This document shows, in pieces, positions 1-8,825 of a stretch of DNA of 54,888 bases. The notes under the pieces are model-generated. The model was given only the letters and a program-made list of their open reading frames with translations. It was not told the DNA's origin and searched no databases. The position numbers and the translations under genes are program-made. Origin of the DNA: an uncultured Blautia sp. (lineage in GTDB: Bacteria; Bacillota; Clostridia; Lachnospirales; Lachnospiraceae); NCBI GenBank assembly GCA_900541345.1, contig UQJE01000007.1:1-54888 (forward strand), read 5' to 3'. Position 1 is the first letter of the stretch. Each line of letters opens with the position of its first letter.

Positions 1-120
1 TATCTCCACCGCCAACGTCTCCGCCACCGGTATCTCCACCGCCAACGTCTCCGCCGCCGGTATCTCCACCACCAACGTCTCCGCCGCCGGTATCTCCGCC
101 GCCAACGTCTCCGCCGCCGA
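1..120. repeat. 30-bp tandem repeat in the LCP gene (four copies visible)
   Basis: Four head-to-tail 30-bp units begin at 1, 31, 61 and 91 and differ at a few third-codon positions. On the minus strand each encodes a Gly/Asp decapeptide of the form GGGDVGGGDT. The array continues past the left edge, so the copy number is unknown. A related but diverged stretch (121-250) encodes DPNY repeats. Confidence 0.9.
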
Positions 121-1411
121 TATCTCCACCACCGGAACCATCATCTCCGCCGCCATTCGGATCGTAATTCGGGTCATAATTCGGGTCATAATCTCCACCA
201 CCGGAACTATCGCCGCCGTCGTTCGGGTTATAATTTGGATCATAGTTCGGGTCGTATCCTGTATTGCTATCATCAGTTGAAGGAGCCTGCCATACAAAAT
301 CATCCTGAGGCGTATCTTCTTCCACAACAGGAGCTGTATCCACAATGTTCGCTTCTCCACCTACAATTTCGAGAATCTTTTCACTTCTCTCTTTTACCGT
401 TGCACTTGGAGTGTATGCCACGTCTTCGCCATACAGATATTTATGAAGCTCGATTACATTTGTTTCCAGAGAAGTCGGTACAATTACGCTTCCCTTTACA
501 TTTGCAAACTTATATTCCATTGGGAAACCAGTTGTCTCTCCTATGCTGTATCCGATTACAGAAGGAGCAAGAGCAAGTATCTCATTTTTTGAAAGGGAAG
601 TCTGCACCATAGGAAAGACGTCGTCCATCACTTTAAAAAGAGTGCTTAATCCTGCCGATTTTGCTTTCATAAAGAGCATCTGAATTACTCTTCTCTGTCT
701 CTCTGTACGCCCCATGTCAAGGCTGGATGTATAACGGATACGACAGTAAGACGTTACCTGTACACCATTCAGATGGTATGTCCCAATGACTTCCTCCTGA
801 TTCTCCGGTGCCGGATCCGGTTTTTCAACAGGAGTAAAGCTCTTTCCTGTCTCTTCTGCCGTTTCTACACTGTAATTATTCATATGCTCAATCTCTGCAT
901 AAGAAAGAGGAATATCAAGACCGCCCATAGCATCCACCGCTTCTGTCAGAGCGTTGAAATCAACTGTTGCATAATCCTTAATATCAAGATCAAGGTTTGT
1001 ATTCAGTGCAGAAATCGCCTGTTCCGGTCCTCCGTAAGCATAGGCTGCATTGATTTTTGTGTATATGTCGTTTCCTACATTTAACAGCGTGTCTCGATAG
1101 AGAGATACAAGTTTTACCTCTTTCGTATCGTTATTGACACTGGCAATAATCATGGTATCGCTGTTCTCTGCGCCAAGAGCTGCATTTTTATCTCTGTGGT
1201 CGATTCCAAAGAGAGCATATGTGGTATACCCTGTCATCTCCGGTGCTTCTTCGTTTACAAGAATCTTTTCTTCGTCCAGAACCGGCTGCTCAATTTTATC
1301 AAGCTTTGATGAAATCTGTCCATAAATATACAGACCGCCGATAAACACCAACAGCACAATGATTTCAAGAACAAATAAAAATTTTTTCTTTTTTCTTCCT
1401 GGTTTTGACAT
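1..1411 (-). CDS. LCP (LytR-CpsA-Psr) family cell-wall ligase, C-terminus cut by window edge
   Basis: LCP proteins transfer lipid-linked glycopolymers onto peptidoglycan outside the membrane. The start is the ATG at 1411, behind an AGGGG site. The N-terminus is basic (MSKPGRKKKK), followed by one membrane helix at about residues 11-30. The LCP domain follows, with ALFGIDHRD, ENSDTMIIASV, SLYRDTLL and the Arg-rich SLDMGRTERQRRVIQ. After about residue 370 the protein becomes a low-complexity tail: Tyr-Asp-Pro-Asn repeats, then a 10-residue GGGDVGGGDT-type repeat running off the left edge. It is the last visible gene of the minus-strand polysaccharide operon, which fits attachment of the polymer made by the upstream glycosyltransferases. 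Family call is firm; the polymer is unknown. Confidence 0.9.
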   Translation of the reverse strand, partial: MSKPGRKKKKFLFVLEIIVLLVFIGGLYIYGQISSKLDKIEQPVLDEEKILVNEEAPEMTGYTTYALFGIDHRDKNAALGAENSDTMIIASVNNDTKEVKLVSLYRDTLLNVGNDIYTKINAAYAYGGPEQAISALNTNLDLDIKDYATVDFNALTEAVDAMGGLDIPLSYAEIEHMNNYSVETAEETGKSFTPVEKPDPAPENQEEVIGTYHLNGVQVTSYCRIRYTSSLDMGRTERQRRVIQMLFMKAKSAGLSTLFKVMDDVFPMVQTSLSKNEILALAPSVIGYSIGETTGFPMEYKFANVKGSVIVPTSLETNVIELHKYLYGEDVAYTPSATVKERSEKILEIVGGEANIVDTAPVVEEDTPQDDFVWQAPSTDDSNTGYDPNYDPNYNPNDGGDSSGGGDYDPNYDPNYDPNGGGDDGSGGGDIGGGDVGGGDTGGGDVGGGDTGGGDVGGGDTGGGDVGGGD

Positions 1412-1424
1412 TTTTTTCCCCTTT

Positions 1425-2828
1425 TTAGTATGCGTTTTTATTAATAAAACCTTTAAATACAGTAAGGAACATGATTTTTATATCAAATCCAATGCTCCAG
1501 TTCTCAATGTAATACAAATCGCACTCGATTCTCTTACGGATTGAGGTATCTCCTCTGTAGCCATTTACCTGTGCCCAGCCAGTAAGACCCGGACGAACCT
1601 GATGTTTGACCATGTACCGCGGAATTTCTTCTCTGAATTTTTCCACAAAAAACGGCCGCTCTGGTCTCGGACCTACAAGACTCATATCGCCTTTTAAGAT
1701 ATTGAAAAACTGAGGAAGCTCATCAATGCTTGTCCTGCGCATAAATTTTCCAATTCCTGTCACACGCGGGTCATTCTTCTTTGTCCATGCCTTCTTCTCT
1801 TCTGATTCCGGCTGAACCTCCATAGAACGAAACTTGTACATCCAGAACGTCTTATTATGAAGACCTACCCTTTCCTGCTTATAAATAAGCGGACCGGGAG
1901 ATGTAAGCTTAATCAGGATACACATCAGAAGCATAACCGGCGATGACACAATAATTCCTACTATAGAACCTACAATATCCATTGCCCGCTTTACAAGGGC
2001 ATTGAACGTATTGCTTAACGGCACATAGCGGATATTAATGACAGGAAGTCCCTGTATGTCCTCCGTATATGGCTTAGTCGGAATAATCTTATTATAGTCC
2101 GGAATAAATTTTGTGTGTACTCCTGACTTTTCACAAAGCGTCACTATTTCCTCCAGGCGATAATACTGATTCAAACCCAGGGTAATGGCAATTTCATCAA
2201 GACTGCTCACGGGAAGAATTACCATAAGGTTTGCAATTCTTCCGATTACTTTTACATTCTTGTACATGGTTCCCGCCGGAACATTATCATCCAGGATTCC
2301 CCTCACTGTATATCCCCACTGAGGATTCTGCTGAATTCTGTCGATATACTCCTCTGCCGCCCGGCTATATCCCACAAGAAGAACCTGCTTCTGATTCAGA
2401 CCCTTTTTTCTCATGTCACGGAGAATATAAAAAATAAGCATTCTCACTGCCCACTCCAGGCAGATGTTTGTCACATAAAAAATACCAAAGGTCACACGGG
2501 AAAAGTTACCCTCTTCTACATAATAAAGAACGAACATAATGATCAGAAACCCAAGAGTGTTCGCCTTGATTATATTTGCCAGCACAAGACGGCGTCCCTG
2601 CATTCGAATCGGCTCGTACAGTGTAAATGCCTGATACAGAAGCAGGTATCCCGGAATAATCATAAGCAGGAGTATCATGTACTCTTCAAAGGTCTTAGAT
2701 GTTGTGGCAGAATCTGCCATAGGACCTACGAAGCGGAAAAACCATGCAAAAATATAAGAAAATGCAATTACAACAATGTCTATCGCTATATGGAGGCGAG
2801 TGAAATTTTTCTGATTGTCTTTAATCAA
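1425..2828 (-). CDS. Polyprenyl glycosylphosphotransferase (WbaP/CpsE-like initiating sugar transferase)
   Basis: The enzyme starts repeat-unit synthesis by moving a sugar-1-phosphate onto undecaprenyl phosphate at the membrane. The 467-residue protein has about four N-terminal helices (residues 10-130), a central Rossmann-like CoA-binding-type domain (KQVLLVGYSRAAEEY) and a C-terminal bacterial sugar transferase domain. That domain has a membrane hairpin near residue 290, then KQERVGLHNKTFWMYKFRSM, RTSIDELPQFFNILKGDMS, VGPRPERP and RPGLTGWAQVNGYRGDT. The start appears to be TTG at 2828, since an AGAGGTGG site lies just upstream and no ATG is well placed. It sits between the LCP gene and two glycosyltransferases in the same direction. 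Sugar specificity cannot be read. Confidence 0.93.
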   Translation of the reverse strand: MIKDNQKNFTRLHIAIDIVVIAFSYIFAWFFRFVGPMADSATTSKTFEEYMILLLMIIPGYLLLYQAFTLYEPIRMQGRRLVLANIIKANTLGFLIIMFVLYYVEEGNFSRVTFGIFYVTNICLEWAVRMLIFYILRDMRKKGLNQKQVLLVGYSRAAEEYIDRIQQNPQWGYTVRGILDDNVPAGTMYKNVKVIGRIANLMVILPVSSLDEIAITLGLNQYYRLEEIVTLCEKSGVHTKFIPDYNKIIPTKPYTEDIQGLPVINIRYVPLSNTFNALVKRAMDIVGSIVGIIVSSPVMLLMCILIKLTSPGPLIYKQERVGLHNKTFWMYKFRSMEVQPESEEKKAWTKKNDPRVTGIGKFMRRTSIDELPQFFNILKGDMSLVGPRPERPFFVEKFREEIPRYMVKHQVRPGLTGWAQVNGYRGDTSIRKRIECDLYYIENWSIGFDIKIMFLTVFKGFINKNAY

Positions 2829-2920
2829 TTACAGCCACCTCTGTTTTAATCATTGCCTTTATATTATAATATGAAACACATAAATGCAATAAAAATTCTG
2901 TAAATTTTCCCGGAGAGCTT

Positions 2921-3868
2921 TCAAAAACGTCTAAATATATTCACCCACAGCTCCCACTGTATCTTACAGTATGCCGGGAAATGCTTCAGGGAAAACGGAA
3001 CTTTTCTGCCTTTTACGCTTAACTGAAACCCGTTCTTAATACCTGCCAGATACTCTCTCCCATATCCCTTCAGACAGAAAAACAGGATTTTCGTTCCAAA
3101 TCCTACAAGTAAAAAGGGAAGGTTCAAAATAATCTGCAAAAACGGCATATTTTTATAAATCATGTAGATATTATTTCTGGAAGAATAACGGATTTTAAAC
3201 TGATTATACCTGGAACCGCTTGTGCCGCTTCCCACATGATACACAACTGCACCGGGAATATACCAGTTTTCATAACCGTAAATGCGGGCTCTGTATCCCA
3301 CATCCAGATCTTCCAGATATGCAAAATGCTCATCGTCAAAATATCCGATTTTTTCAAATATTTTTTTTCGATAAATGGCAGCTCCTGCACAGGAGGAAAA
3401 AATCTTTTTCTCTTTGTCGTAATGCTTTGCTGCTTTTCCTTTTCCCCCTGCAAACGCCCAGCCAAGCGCACAATAATAATTGCCGCCGTCATCCATCTTC
3501 TCCCTGTCATGAAACTGAAGCATCTTTGCCTGACAGGAAAATGCTTTTTTATGTCTGTGGAGCCCTTCTGTCATCTCTTTCAGAAAATCCGGCTCCACCT
3601 CTGTATCGTTATTTAAAAGCAGTACATAAGGAGCTCTGGCTGCCTTAATTCCTTCATTTACAGCTCTGGAAAATCCAAAATTCTCAGAAAGCTCGATAAT
3701 ATGAACCCAGGAATACTGGGACGTCACAAAAGCACAGCTTCCGTCTGTAGAGCCATTGTCTACAAGAATCACTTCAAAATTTTTTATACTCTGGCATTCC
3801 AAACTGGAAAGAACCCCTTCCAGATATGCCAACCCGTTATAATTGGGAATAACAACTGATACTTCCAT
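2921..3868 (-). CDS. Family 2 glycosyltransferase (rhamnosyltransferase-like)
   Basis: A 315-residue GT-A fold enzyme, probably adding a sugar to the lipid-linked repeat unit on the cytoplasmic face. The N-terminus VSVVIPNYNG and VDNGSTDGS bind the nucleotide sugar. LLLNNDTEVEPDFL carries a DxD-like metal site. YLEDLDVGYRARIYGY matches the ED motif of rhamnosyltransferase-like GT2 proteins. A hydrophobic stretch near residues 250-270 may contact the membrane. It starts 4 bases after the stop of the upstream glycosyltransferase, so they are co-transcribed. The donor sugar is unknown. Confidence 0.9.
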   Translation of the reverse strand: MEVSVVIPNYNGLAYLEGVLSSLECQSIKNFEVILVDNGSTDGSCAFVTSQYSWVHIIELSENFGFSRAVNEGIKAARAPYVLLLNNDTEVEPDFLKEMTEGLHRHKKAFSCQAKMLQFHDREKMDDGGNYYCALGWAFAGGKGKAAKHYDKEKKIFSSCAGAAIYRKKIFEKIGYFDDEHFAYLEDLDVGYRARIYGYENWYIPGAVVYHVGSGTSGSRYNQFKIRYSSRNNIYMIYKNMPFLQIILNLPFLLVGFGTKILFFCLKGYGREYLAGIKNGFQLSVKGRKVPFSLKHFPAYCKIQWELWVNIFRRF

Positions 3869-3871
3869 TTT

Positions 3872-5731
3872 TTATCCCTTCTTGTTTCCCATTCCCGGAA
3901 GCGGCTTCAAAGAATAATTCCACTTGGTAAGAGAAAGATTTTTATTATAATACGGGTCTCCGTTTTTCAGAATATCAAGCCAGTGACACCGCATATATTC
4001 TATTTCTGTCTGAAAGCGGCGCACTTTTTCTTTTGAATCTTCTGCGCCCCTTGTTTTTGACTCCATATGATAAAGCTGTACATACGGGTCATATACAACA
4101 AGGCTTCCCGCTTTGTTTATTTTCAGACATAAATCCACATCATTAAAAGCTACTGCAAGCTCTTCCGTAAAACCGCCCACCTGGTCAAATACCTGCTTTT
4201 TCACTATCATACAGGCGGCAGTTACAGCACTCATATCCTGCAGCAGAGATGCCTTGTGAAGGTATCCAGTACGGTTTGCCGGCATATCCACAAACATATG
4301 ACCCGCAATTCCTCCAATTCCTATGACGCAGCCTGCATGTTGAATGGTATTATCAGGATAGAGAAGCTTTACACCTGCTGCCCCCACTTCTTTTCTCTGG
4401 CAAAGCCCTGCAAGTTCCGTGAGCCAGTCCGGCGTGATTACAGTCACATCATTATTCAGGAAAAGAAGAAACTCCCCTTTTGCATGAGCAGCTCCGAAAT
4501 TATTGATGGCAGAATAATTAAATTCTTTTTTCCATCTTAAAAGACGCACGCCTTTTTTGGAAATTTCTTTATAATACCGGAAAATTTCATCAGATGTACT
4601 GTTGTTTTCCACAACAATAATCTCATAATTTTTATACGTTGTTTTTTCCCATATGGATTTTAAACAGGCTTCCAGTGATTCTTTTTCATCCTTATTTGGA
4701 ATAATAATGGAAATAAGAGGCTCACCCTTTACCGGGTATTTTACTCTGTAAAATCCAAGGTCAGGAGTATGGCTCACCTCTCCATCTGTGCCTGTACGCT
4801 TTAAATGTGCCTCTATTGCCCGTTTTCCAGCTTCAAAGGCATACATTTTGCTTGCAGGATTATCTGCTGTTGACTCTTTGTGGGTTCTCCAATGATAAAG
4901 AATTTCCGGTATGTGAAGGATTTTCCGCGCTTCTTCTGTGCACCGGAAAATAAAATCATAATCCTGCGCTCCGTCAAACTCTTTTCGGAAGCCTCCCACC
5001 TGCTCCACAATTTCTCTTCGTACCGTAAAGAAATGGCAGATATAATTATTGGAACGGAGAAGATCCAGATTAAAATCCGGCTTTAAATGCGGCTGAAAAT
5101 ACTCTTTTAAATCTGTCGTCACCTTATCCTCATCTGTGTAAACCACATCTGCCTCCGGATTTTTTTCCAGAGCGAGAGCAATTTCGTATAATGTATTCGG
5201 GGCGAGAAGGTCATCGTGGTCGAGAAGCCCTATAAACTCTCCCTTTGCCATGCGAAACGCTGCGTTTGTATTCTCTGCAATACCCAGGTTTTCTTTCAGA
5301 TTTTCATGACGGATACGGCTGTCTCTTTTTTCATATTCTTCCAGAACAGCTTCCATCTCTTTATCGTCCGGACTTCCGTTTGCAATGCAGAGTTCCCATC
5401 CCCCATATGTCTGTGCGATCAGAGAATCCAGCATCTGTCTCAAAAAAAGCGGAGGCGTATGGTACGCCGGAACAACCACACTGATAAGAGGCGCATTTAA
5501 AAATTTCCTCTTTCTCTGCCGGTTTAAAGTTTCCTCATCTGGTACATACGCTTCATACCAGGGGCCATAAGGAACCTCCTCCGGCTCAAACCTCTCATGG
5601 AGACGGATCCAGAATTCCTTTATCCCATAATGCTTCAGATAACGGAATCCCTTTTGTATTGTATAAGGAGAAAGCTTTTTCAACATTTTACTCCACTGTA
5701 TCTTTCCCCCTGTATTGCTGCCTTTTCCCAT
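3872..5731 (-). CDS. Tandem-domain family 2 glycosyltransferase
   Basis: A 619-residue protein with two GT2 catalytic domains. The first begins near residue 80 (PLISVVVPAYHTPPLFLRQ, GLLDHDDLLAPN, YTDEDKV); the second begins near residue 338 (PLISIIIPNKDEKESLEACL, VVENNST, FLFLNNDVTVI, AFNDVDLCLKI). Tandem GT2 proteins often add two sugars in sequence or extend a polymer such as rhamnan. No membrane segment or signal peptide is evident. It is the first gene of the minus-strand polysaccharide operon, behind the promoter at 5787-5815, with an AGAGGTTAAAATAA leader before the ATG. The product linkage is not inferable. Confidence 0.88.
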   Translation of the reverse strand: MGKGSNTGGKIQWSKMLKKLSPYTIQKGFRYLKHYGIKEFWIRLHERFEPEEVPYGPWYEAYVPDEETLNRQRKRKFLNAPLISVVVPAYHTPPLFLRQMLDSLIAQTYGGWELCIANGSPDDKEMEAVLEEYEKRDSRIRHENLKENLGIAENTNAAFRMAKGEFIGLLDHDDLLAPNTLYEIALALEKNPEADVVYTDEDKVTTDLKEYFQPHLKPDFNLDLLRSNNYICHFFTVRREIVEQVGGFRKEFDGAQDYDFIFRCTEEARKILHIPEILYHWRTHKESTADNPASKMYAFEAGKRAIEAHLKRTGTDGEVSHTPDLGFYRVKYPVKGEPLISIIIPNKDEKESLEACLKSIWEKTTYKNYEIIVVENNSTSDEIFRYYKEISKKGVRLLRWKKEFNYSAINNFGAAHAKGEFLLFLNNDVTVITPDWLTELAGLCQRKEVGAAGVKLLYPDNTIQHAGCVIGIGGIAGHMFVDMPANRTGYLHKASLLQDMSAVTAACMIVKKQVFDQVGGFTEELAVAFNDVDLCLKINKAGSLVVYDPYVQLYHMESKTRGAEDSKEKVRRFQTEIEYMRCHWLDILKNGDPYYNKNLSLTKWNYSLKPLPGMGNKKG

Positions 5732-5786
5732 TTATTTTAACCTCTGACTTTTGTTTATTATTTGTTAAGAAAAAATTTATGAACTT

Positions 5787-5815
5787 ATTTTAACATTCTA
5801 CTATATTTTTTGCAA
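5787..5815 (-). promoter_or_regulatory. Promoter of polysaccharide operon (TTGCAA-17-TAAAAT)
   Basis: On the minus strand, the -35 TTGCAA (5810-5815) and -10 TAAAAT (5787-5792) are separated by 17 bases, upstream of the glycosyltransferase start at 5731. TTGCAA is its own reverse complement, so the same six bases serve as -35 for the opposite promoter. Confidence 0.65.
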
Positions 5816-5839
5816 GAAAGGGAATAAATGTGTTATACT
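5810..5839 (+). promoter_or_regulatory. Promoter of dacF-like gene (TTGCAA-18-TATACT)
   Basis: On the plus strand, -35 TTGCAA (5810-5815) and -10 TATACT (5834-5839) have an 18-base spacer, 45 bases before the ATG at 5884. It shares its -35 box with the divergent minus-strand promoter. Confidence 0.65.
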
Positions 5840-5883
5840 GAAACCTGTAGCAACTTATATTATGAAACAACAGGAGCAGTTTT

Positions 5884-7137
5884 ATGATGAAAAGAAAAAA
5901 ACGACTATCTGCTGCCCTTCTTGCACTGGGAATCTGTATTTCTCTGATTTCCCCGGTTCCTGCAAAAGCAGCAGAAGTAACTGAAAATACCGGAATTTCC
6001 ACAAATGCCATTCCCGGCTGGCCTCAGGCACAGGATATTACATCTACGGCAGCCGTTGTGGTGGAGGAATCTACAAGCACTATTCTTTATGCAAAAAATA
6101 TGGACCAGCCGCTCTATCCTTCCAGCGCCGTAAAAATCATGACCTGTCTTGTGGCTCTTGAAAACAGCAGTCTTGACGAACAAGTTACCATGACAGAAAC
6201 AGGTGTTGCGGAAGTCACAGACGGAAGCGCCAATATCTCCTCCCAACTTGGAGAAGTATTTACAATGGAACAGTGTCTCTATGCCATTATGGTAGGTTCT
6301 GCAAATGATATTGCCCTTCAGGTTGCCGAACACGTAAGCGGTTCCGTAGAAGCTTTTGTTCAAAAAATGAATGAAAAGGCAAAAGAGGTCGGATGTAAAG
6401 ATACCGTATTTACAAACCCTACCGGACTTCCTGATGAAAATCAGCACACAACTGCACACGACCTTGCAAGAATCACAAGGGCAGCCATGCAGAACGACAC
6501 ACTGCGCACCATTTCTTCATCTGTCTCCTACACCATTCCCGCCACAAACCTTTCCGGAGGAGACAGGGTACTTACAAGCAATTTTACCATGATAAAACCG
6601 GGAGACCCAGCTTACTACCAGGGCTGTCTCGGCGGAAAAGAGGGATTTACCCAGGCATCGGGAAGTGTTCTTGCCACTGCTGCAAACCGAAACGGTATGA
6701 CCCTGATTTGTGTTGTCTTAAACGGAGCTTCCGGCCAGACGGATGACGAGGCTATTGCCCTTCTTGATTACGGATTTAGTAATTTCAAAAAGGTTTCTCT
6801 TGGAAACAACGATTTCAGTATTGTATCCGGCGGAACTGTAATCATTCCTTCCAACGCTTCTGCCTCAGATTTAAAAACAACAGATCAAAAGCAGGACGAT
6901 GGTACTTTAAAACGAAAATATTTCTTCGGAAATGACAAACAGGTGGGAAGTGCAAAAGTGGAAGTACGGGATACAAATGCCAATAAGCAGGCGCTTGCCG
7001 AAAGCGAAAAGCATCTTGAGGAAGCGCAGGACTTTTCCAATGTCCACACCAATTTCCCTTACTATCTCATCGGAGGCATCGGAATAATCCTTCTGGCACT
7101 TTTAATCTGGGCAATCGTAAAAGTTGTAAAATCATAA
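5884..7137 (+). CDS. dacF: D-alanyl-D-alanine carboxypeptidase (DacF/PBP5-like), altered KTG motif
   Basis: A low-molecular-weight penicillin-binding protein that trims the terminal D-Ala of peptidoglycan stem peptides outside the cell. Start ATG 5884 follows an AGGAG site at 5872. A signal peptide covers residues 1-29, ending PVPAKA. The serine motif is SAVK in PSSAVKIMT, and the second motif is SAN in MVGSANDIALQ. The third motif, normally KTG, reads KEG (GGKEGFTQASG). A C-terminal membrane helix (YYLIGGIGIILLALLIWAIV) anchors it. Length (417 residues) and layout are typical of the family. The Thr-to-Glu change may reduce or alter activity, so the enzymatic call is slightly less certain than the family call. 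Confidence 0.9.
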   Translation: MMKRKKRLSAALLALGICISLISPVPAKAAEVTENTGISTNAIPGWPQAQDITSTAAVVVEESTSTILYAKNMDQPLYPSSAVKIMTCLVALENSSLDEQVTMTETGVAEVTDGSANISSQLGEVFTMEQCLYAIMVGSANDIALQVAEHVSGSVEAFVQKMNEKAKEVGCKDTVFTNPTGLPDENQHTTAHDLARITRAAMQNDTLRTISSSVSYTIPATNLSGGDRVLTSNFTMIKPGDPAYYQGCLGGKEGFTQASGSVLATAANRNGMTLICVVLNGASGQTDDEAIALLDYGFSNFKKVSLGNNDFSIVSGGTVIIPSNASASDLKTTDQKQDDGTLKRKYFFGNDKQVGSAKVEVRDTNANKQALAESEKHLEEAQDFSNVHTNFPYYLIGGIGIILLALLIWAIVKVVKS

Positions 7138-7160
7138 AAAACAGCCTGACAAATACAAAA

Positions 7161-7192
7161 AGAAGCGGATTAAAACTCCCGCTTCTTTTTTT
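7161..7192. terminator. Bidirectional intrinsic terminator between dacF and pduO
   Basis: Stem agaagcgg (7161-7168) pairs with ccgcttct (7179-7186) and is followed by T7 on plus; the minus strand also has a short T run. It serves the convergent genes dacF and pduO. A second small hairpin, ccggca/tgccgg, lies at 7193-7208. The remaining bases up to 7400 show no gene. Confidence 0.8.
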
Positions 7193-7400
7193 CCGGCATT
7201 TCTGCCGGCTATGGCAGCGCCTTTGTACGCTTTCTTCTGTATACAATAAGAAATGAAAAATATGTATTCTCGTTCTTTCCTTGATGTACGTTTATTTTAT
7301 CAGATTTTATTCTTCGAAACAATGAAAACCGTCCCAAAAATTCTATCTATTTTCGACGGAAACTCAATATTTCTCCACTATCACCAAATAAAACGACGGC

Positions 7401-8447
7401 TTACAGCACCTCGTTCAAAACAGAAAGTCCATATTCTGCAAGCGCATGGTCTTCCTCTCCGGTACCGCCACTCACTCCGAGTCCTCCGATAATGGTATCT
7501 CCCACTTTCAGTGGAACACCGCCGCCGAAAATTACAATTTTTCCGCCGTCCATCTTATCTACACCGTAGAATGTCTGTCCCGGCTGCGCAAGAACAGACA
7601 GTTCTTTTGTGGACATTTTTACTGCCACAGAAGTATATGCTTTTTTCATCGCCACATCGAAACTTACAAGAAAAGCGCCATCCATCACATGGACAGCAAT
7701 CGGGTTTCCATCTGGTCCGCACACGGCGATAACTGCCTTTTTCCCCTGGCGCACCGCTTCTTTTTCAATCTTTTCAATGAGACGCTTTGCACTTTCCAGA
7801 GTAATTCTTCCCTGAATGCCCATGCGTTTCATGACTTCCTGAATCACAGCCTCGCTCACGGAGGTATTTCTGTTTTCTTCCATGCGCTTCTCACTTTCTT
7901 CCCTGTTTTTCTGCTCTGTCCCTGCGGCTTCTTCCGCTTTTCCGCTATTTTTTGCGTCCTCCCATCTTGCAAGCACATAGAGATAATCTGCAAGACGGTT
8001 CATATACTTCTTTGCGCCTGTATCTGCTCCGAATTTCACGCCAACAGATGCAAGCGCCCTCTCCGCTCTTCTTGCAACTGTGCGCGCCACATCGGTCTCT
8101 GCAGAAAGGCGTGTTCCTCCTGGAAGAATAAATTTCTTAGGACGGTCAAAAAGTCCTTCCATTCTGTCAATCTCTTCCTCCAGAAGCTGTGTTTTATCAT
8201 CATTTATATGATATTCTCTGTTATAAGGATCTGCCACACCTGCCATGACAGTAATCAGAGTTTCCTGTATTTTCTCCAGCATACGAATGGTCTCTCCATC
8301 TGTAAGCAGAGTTTTTACAACTCCTATATGACTTGTAAGTTCATCAATTGTTCCTACAAGCCCAATTCTGTCATCTGACTTGGAGACGTTTTTTGTACGG
8401 ACAAGATCAGTTGTTCCCTTATCTCCGTTTTTTGTATAAATATTCAT
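7401..8447 (-). CDS. pduO: PduO-type ATP:cob(I)alamin adenosyltransferase with C-terminal GlcG/HbpS domain
   Basis: Makes adenosylcobalamin, the cofactor of the diol dehydratase encoded upstream. The N-terminal half (residues 1-170) is the PduO/CobA2 fold: IYTKNGDKGTTDLV (ATP site), VGTIDELTSHIG, FILPGGTRLSAETDVARTVA and RRAERAL. A charged Glu/Ala linker (about 173-195) leads to a GlcG/HbpS-like domain (AVCGPDGNPIAVHVMDGA, VFGGGVPL, GGLGVSGGTGEEDHALA), the usual two-domain PduO form. The start overlaps the pduH stop by four bases (ATGA). It is the last gene of the BMC operon. Confidence 0.93.
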   Translation of the reverse strand: MNIYTKNGDKGTTDLVRTKNVSKSDDRIGLVGTIDELTSHIGVVKTLLTDGETIRMLEKIQETLITVMAGVADPYNREYHINDDKTQLLEEEIDRMEGLFDRPKKFILPGGTRLSAETDVARTVARRAERALASVGVKFGADTGAKKYMNRLADYLYVLARWEDAKNSGKAEEAAGTEQKNREESEKRMEENRNTSVSEAVIQEVMKRMGIQGRITLESAKRLIEKIEKEAVRQGKKAVIAVCGPDGNPIAVHVMDGAFLVSFDVAMKKAYTSVAVKMSTKELSVLAQPGQTFYGVDKMDGGKIVIFGGGVPLKVGDTIIGGLGVSGGTGEEDHALAEYGLSVLNEVL

Positions 8448-8794
8448 AATGGTTCATCTCCTGTGACTGGTTTAAAAGGCATCTTTTTAATTGCTCTTGC
8501 ACTGTTTGCCCCGAGATTCCGACACTGCCAGAATCGTGGTTTGCAAAGCTCAAATACATTATGTCCTTTGGGCAGGCGCTGCATCTGCATGGCAAGATTG
8601 ATACCATATATCCCAATCCCGCATCCCAGCATAGATTCTTTTGCGGCCTCGTATGCCAGATCATCAAGCTCTCCCTTACGGGAAAGCACCTGATACAGCA
8701 CACCTTCTTCCTCAATCCCTGCGCATACCTCCCGAAGAAGGTCTTCATCGGGTTCGCGGCTGTATATTATAATTGTGGGTTTGTTTACAACCAT
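8444..8794 (-). CDS. pduH: Diol dehydratase reactivase small subunit (PduH/DdrB)
   Basis: With the large subunit PduG it releases damaged cobalamin from inactivated diol dehydratase. The 116 residues begin with the family pattern PTIIIYSREPDEDLLREVCA, followed by GIEEEGVLYQV and LGCGIGIYGINLAMQMQRLP, and end in a conserved NSARAIKKMPF segment. Size is normal. It lies 31 bases after pduG and its stop overlaps the pduO start. The call rests on length, motif and position. Confidence 0.92.
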   Translation of the reverse strand: MVVNKPTIIIYSREPDEDLLREVCAGIEEEGVLYQVLSRKGELDDLAYEAAKESMLGCGIGIYGINLAMQMQRLPKGHNVFELCKPRFWQCRNLGANSARAIKKMPFKPVTGDEPL

Positions 8795-8825
8795 CTATCT
8801 GCACCTGCTCCTTTTTCTTTTATAA

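Noticed and set aside
1..130. CRISPR array
   Set aside because: The 30-bp repeats are contiguous without spacers and encode a Gly/Asp protein repeat in frame with the LCP gene.
7446..8378. Long plus-strand open frame (310 codons) opposite pduO
   Set aside because: It is antisense to a well-supported pduO gene, rich in Cys/His/Phe typical of an antisense shadow, and lacks a ribosome binding site.
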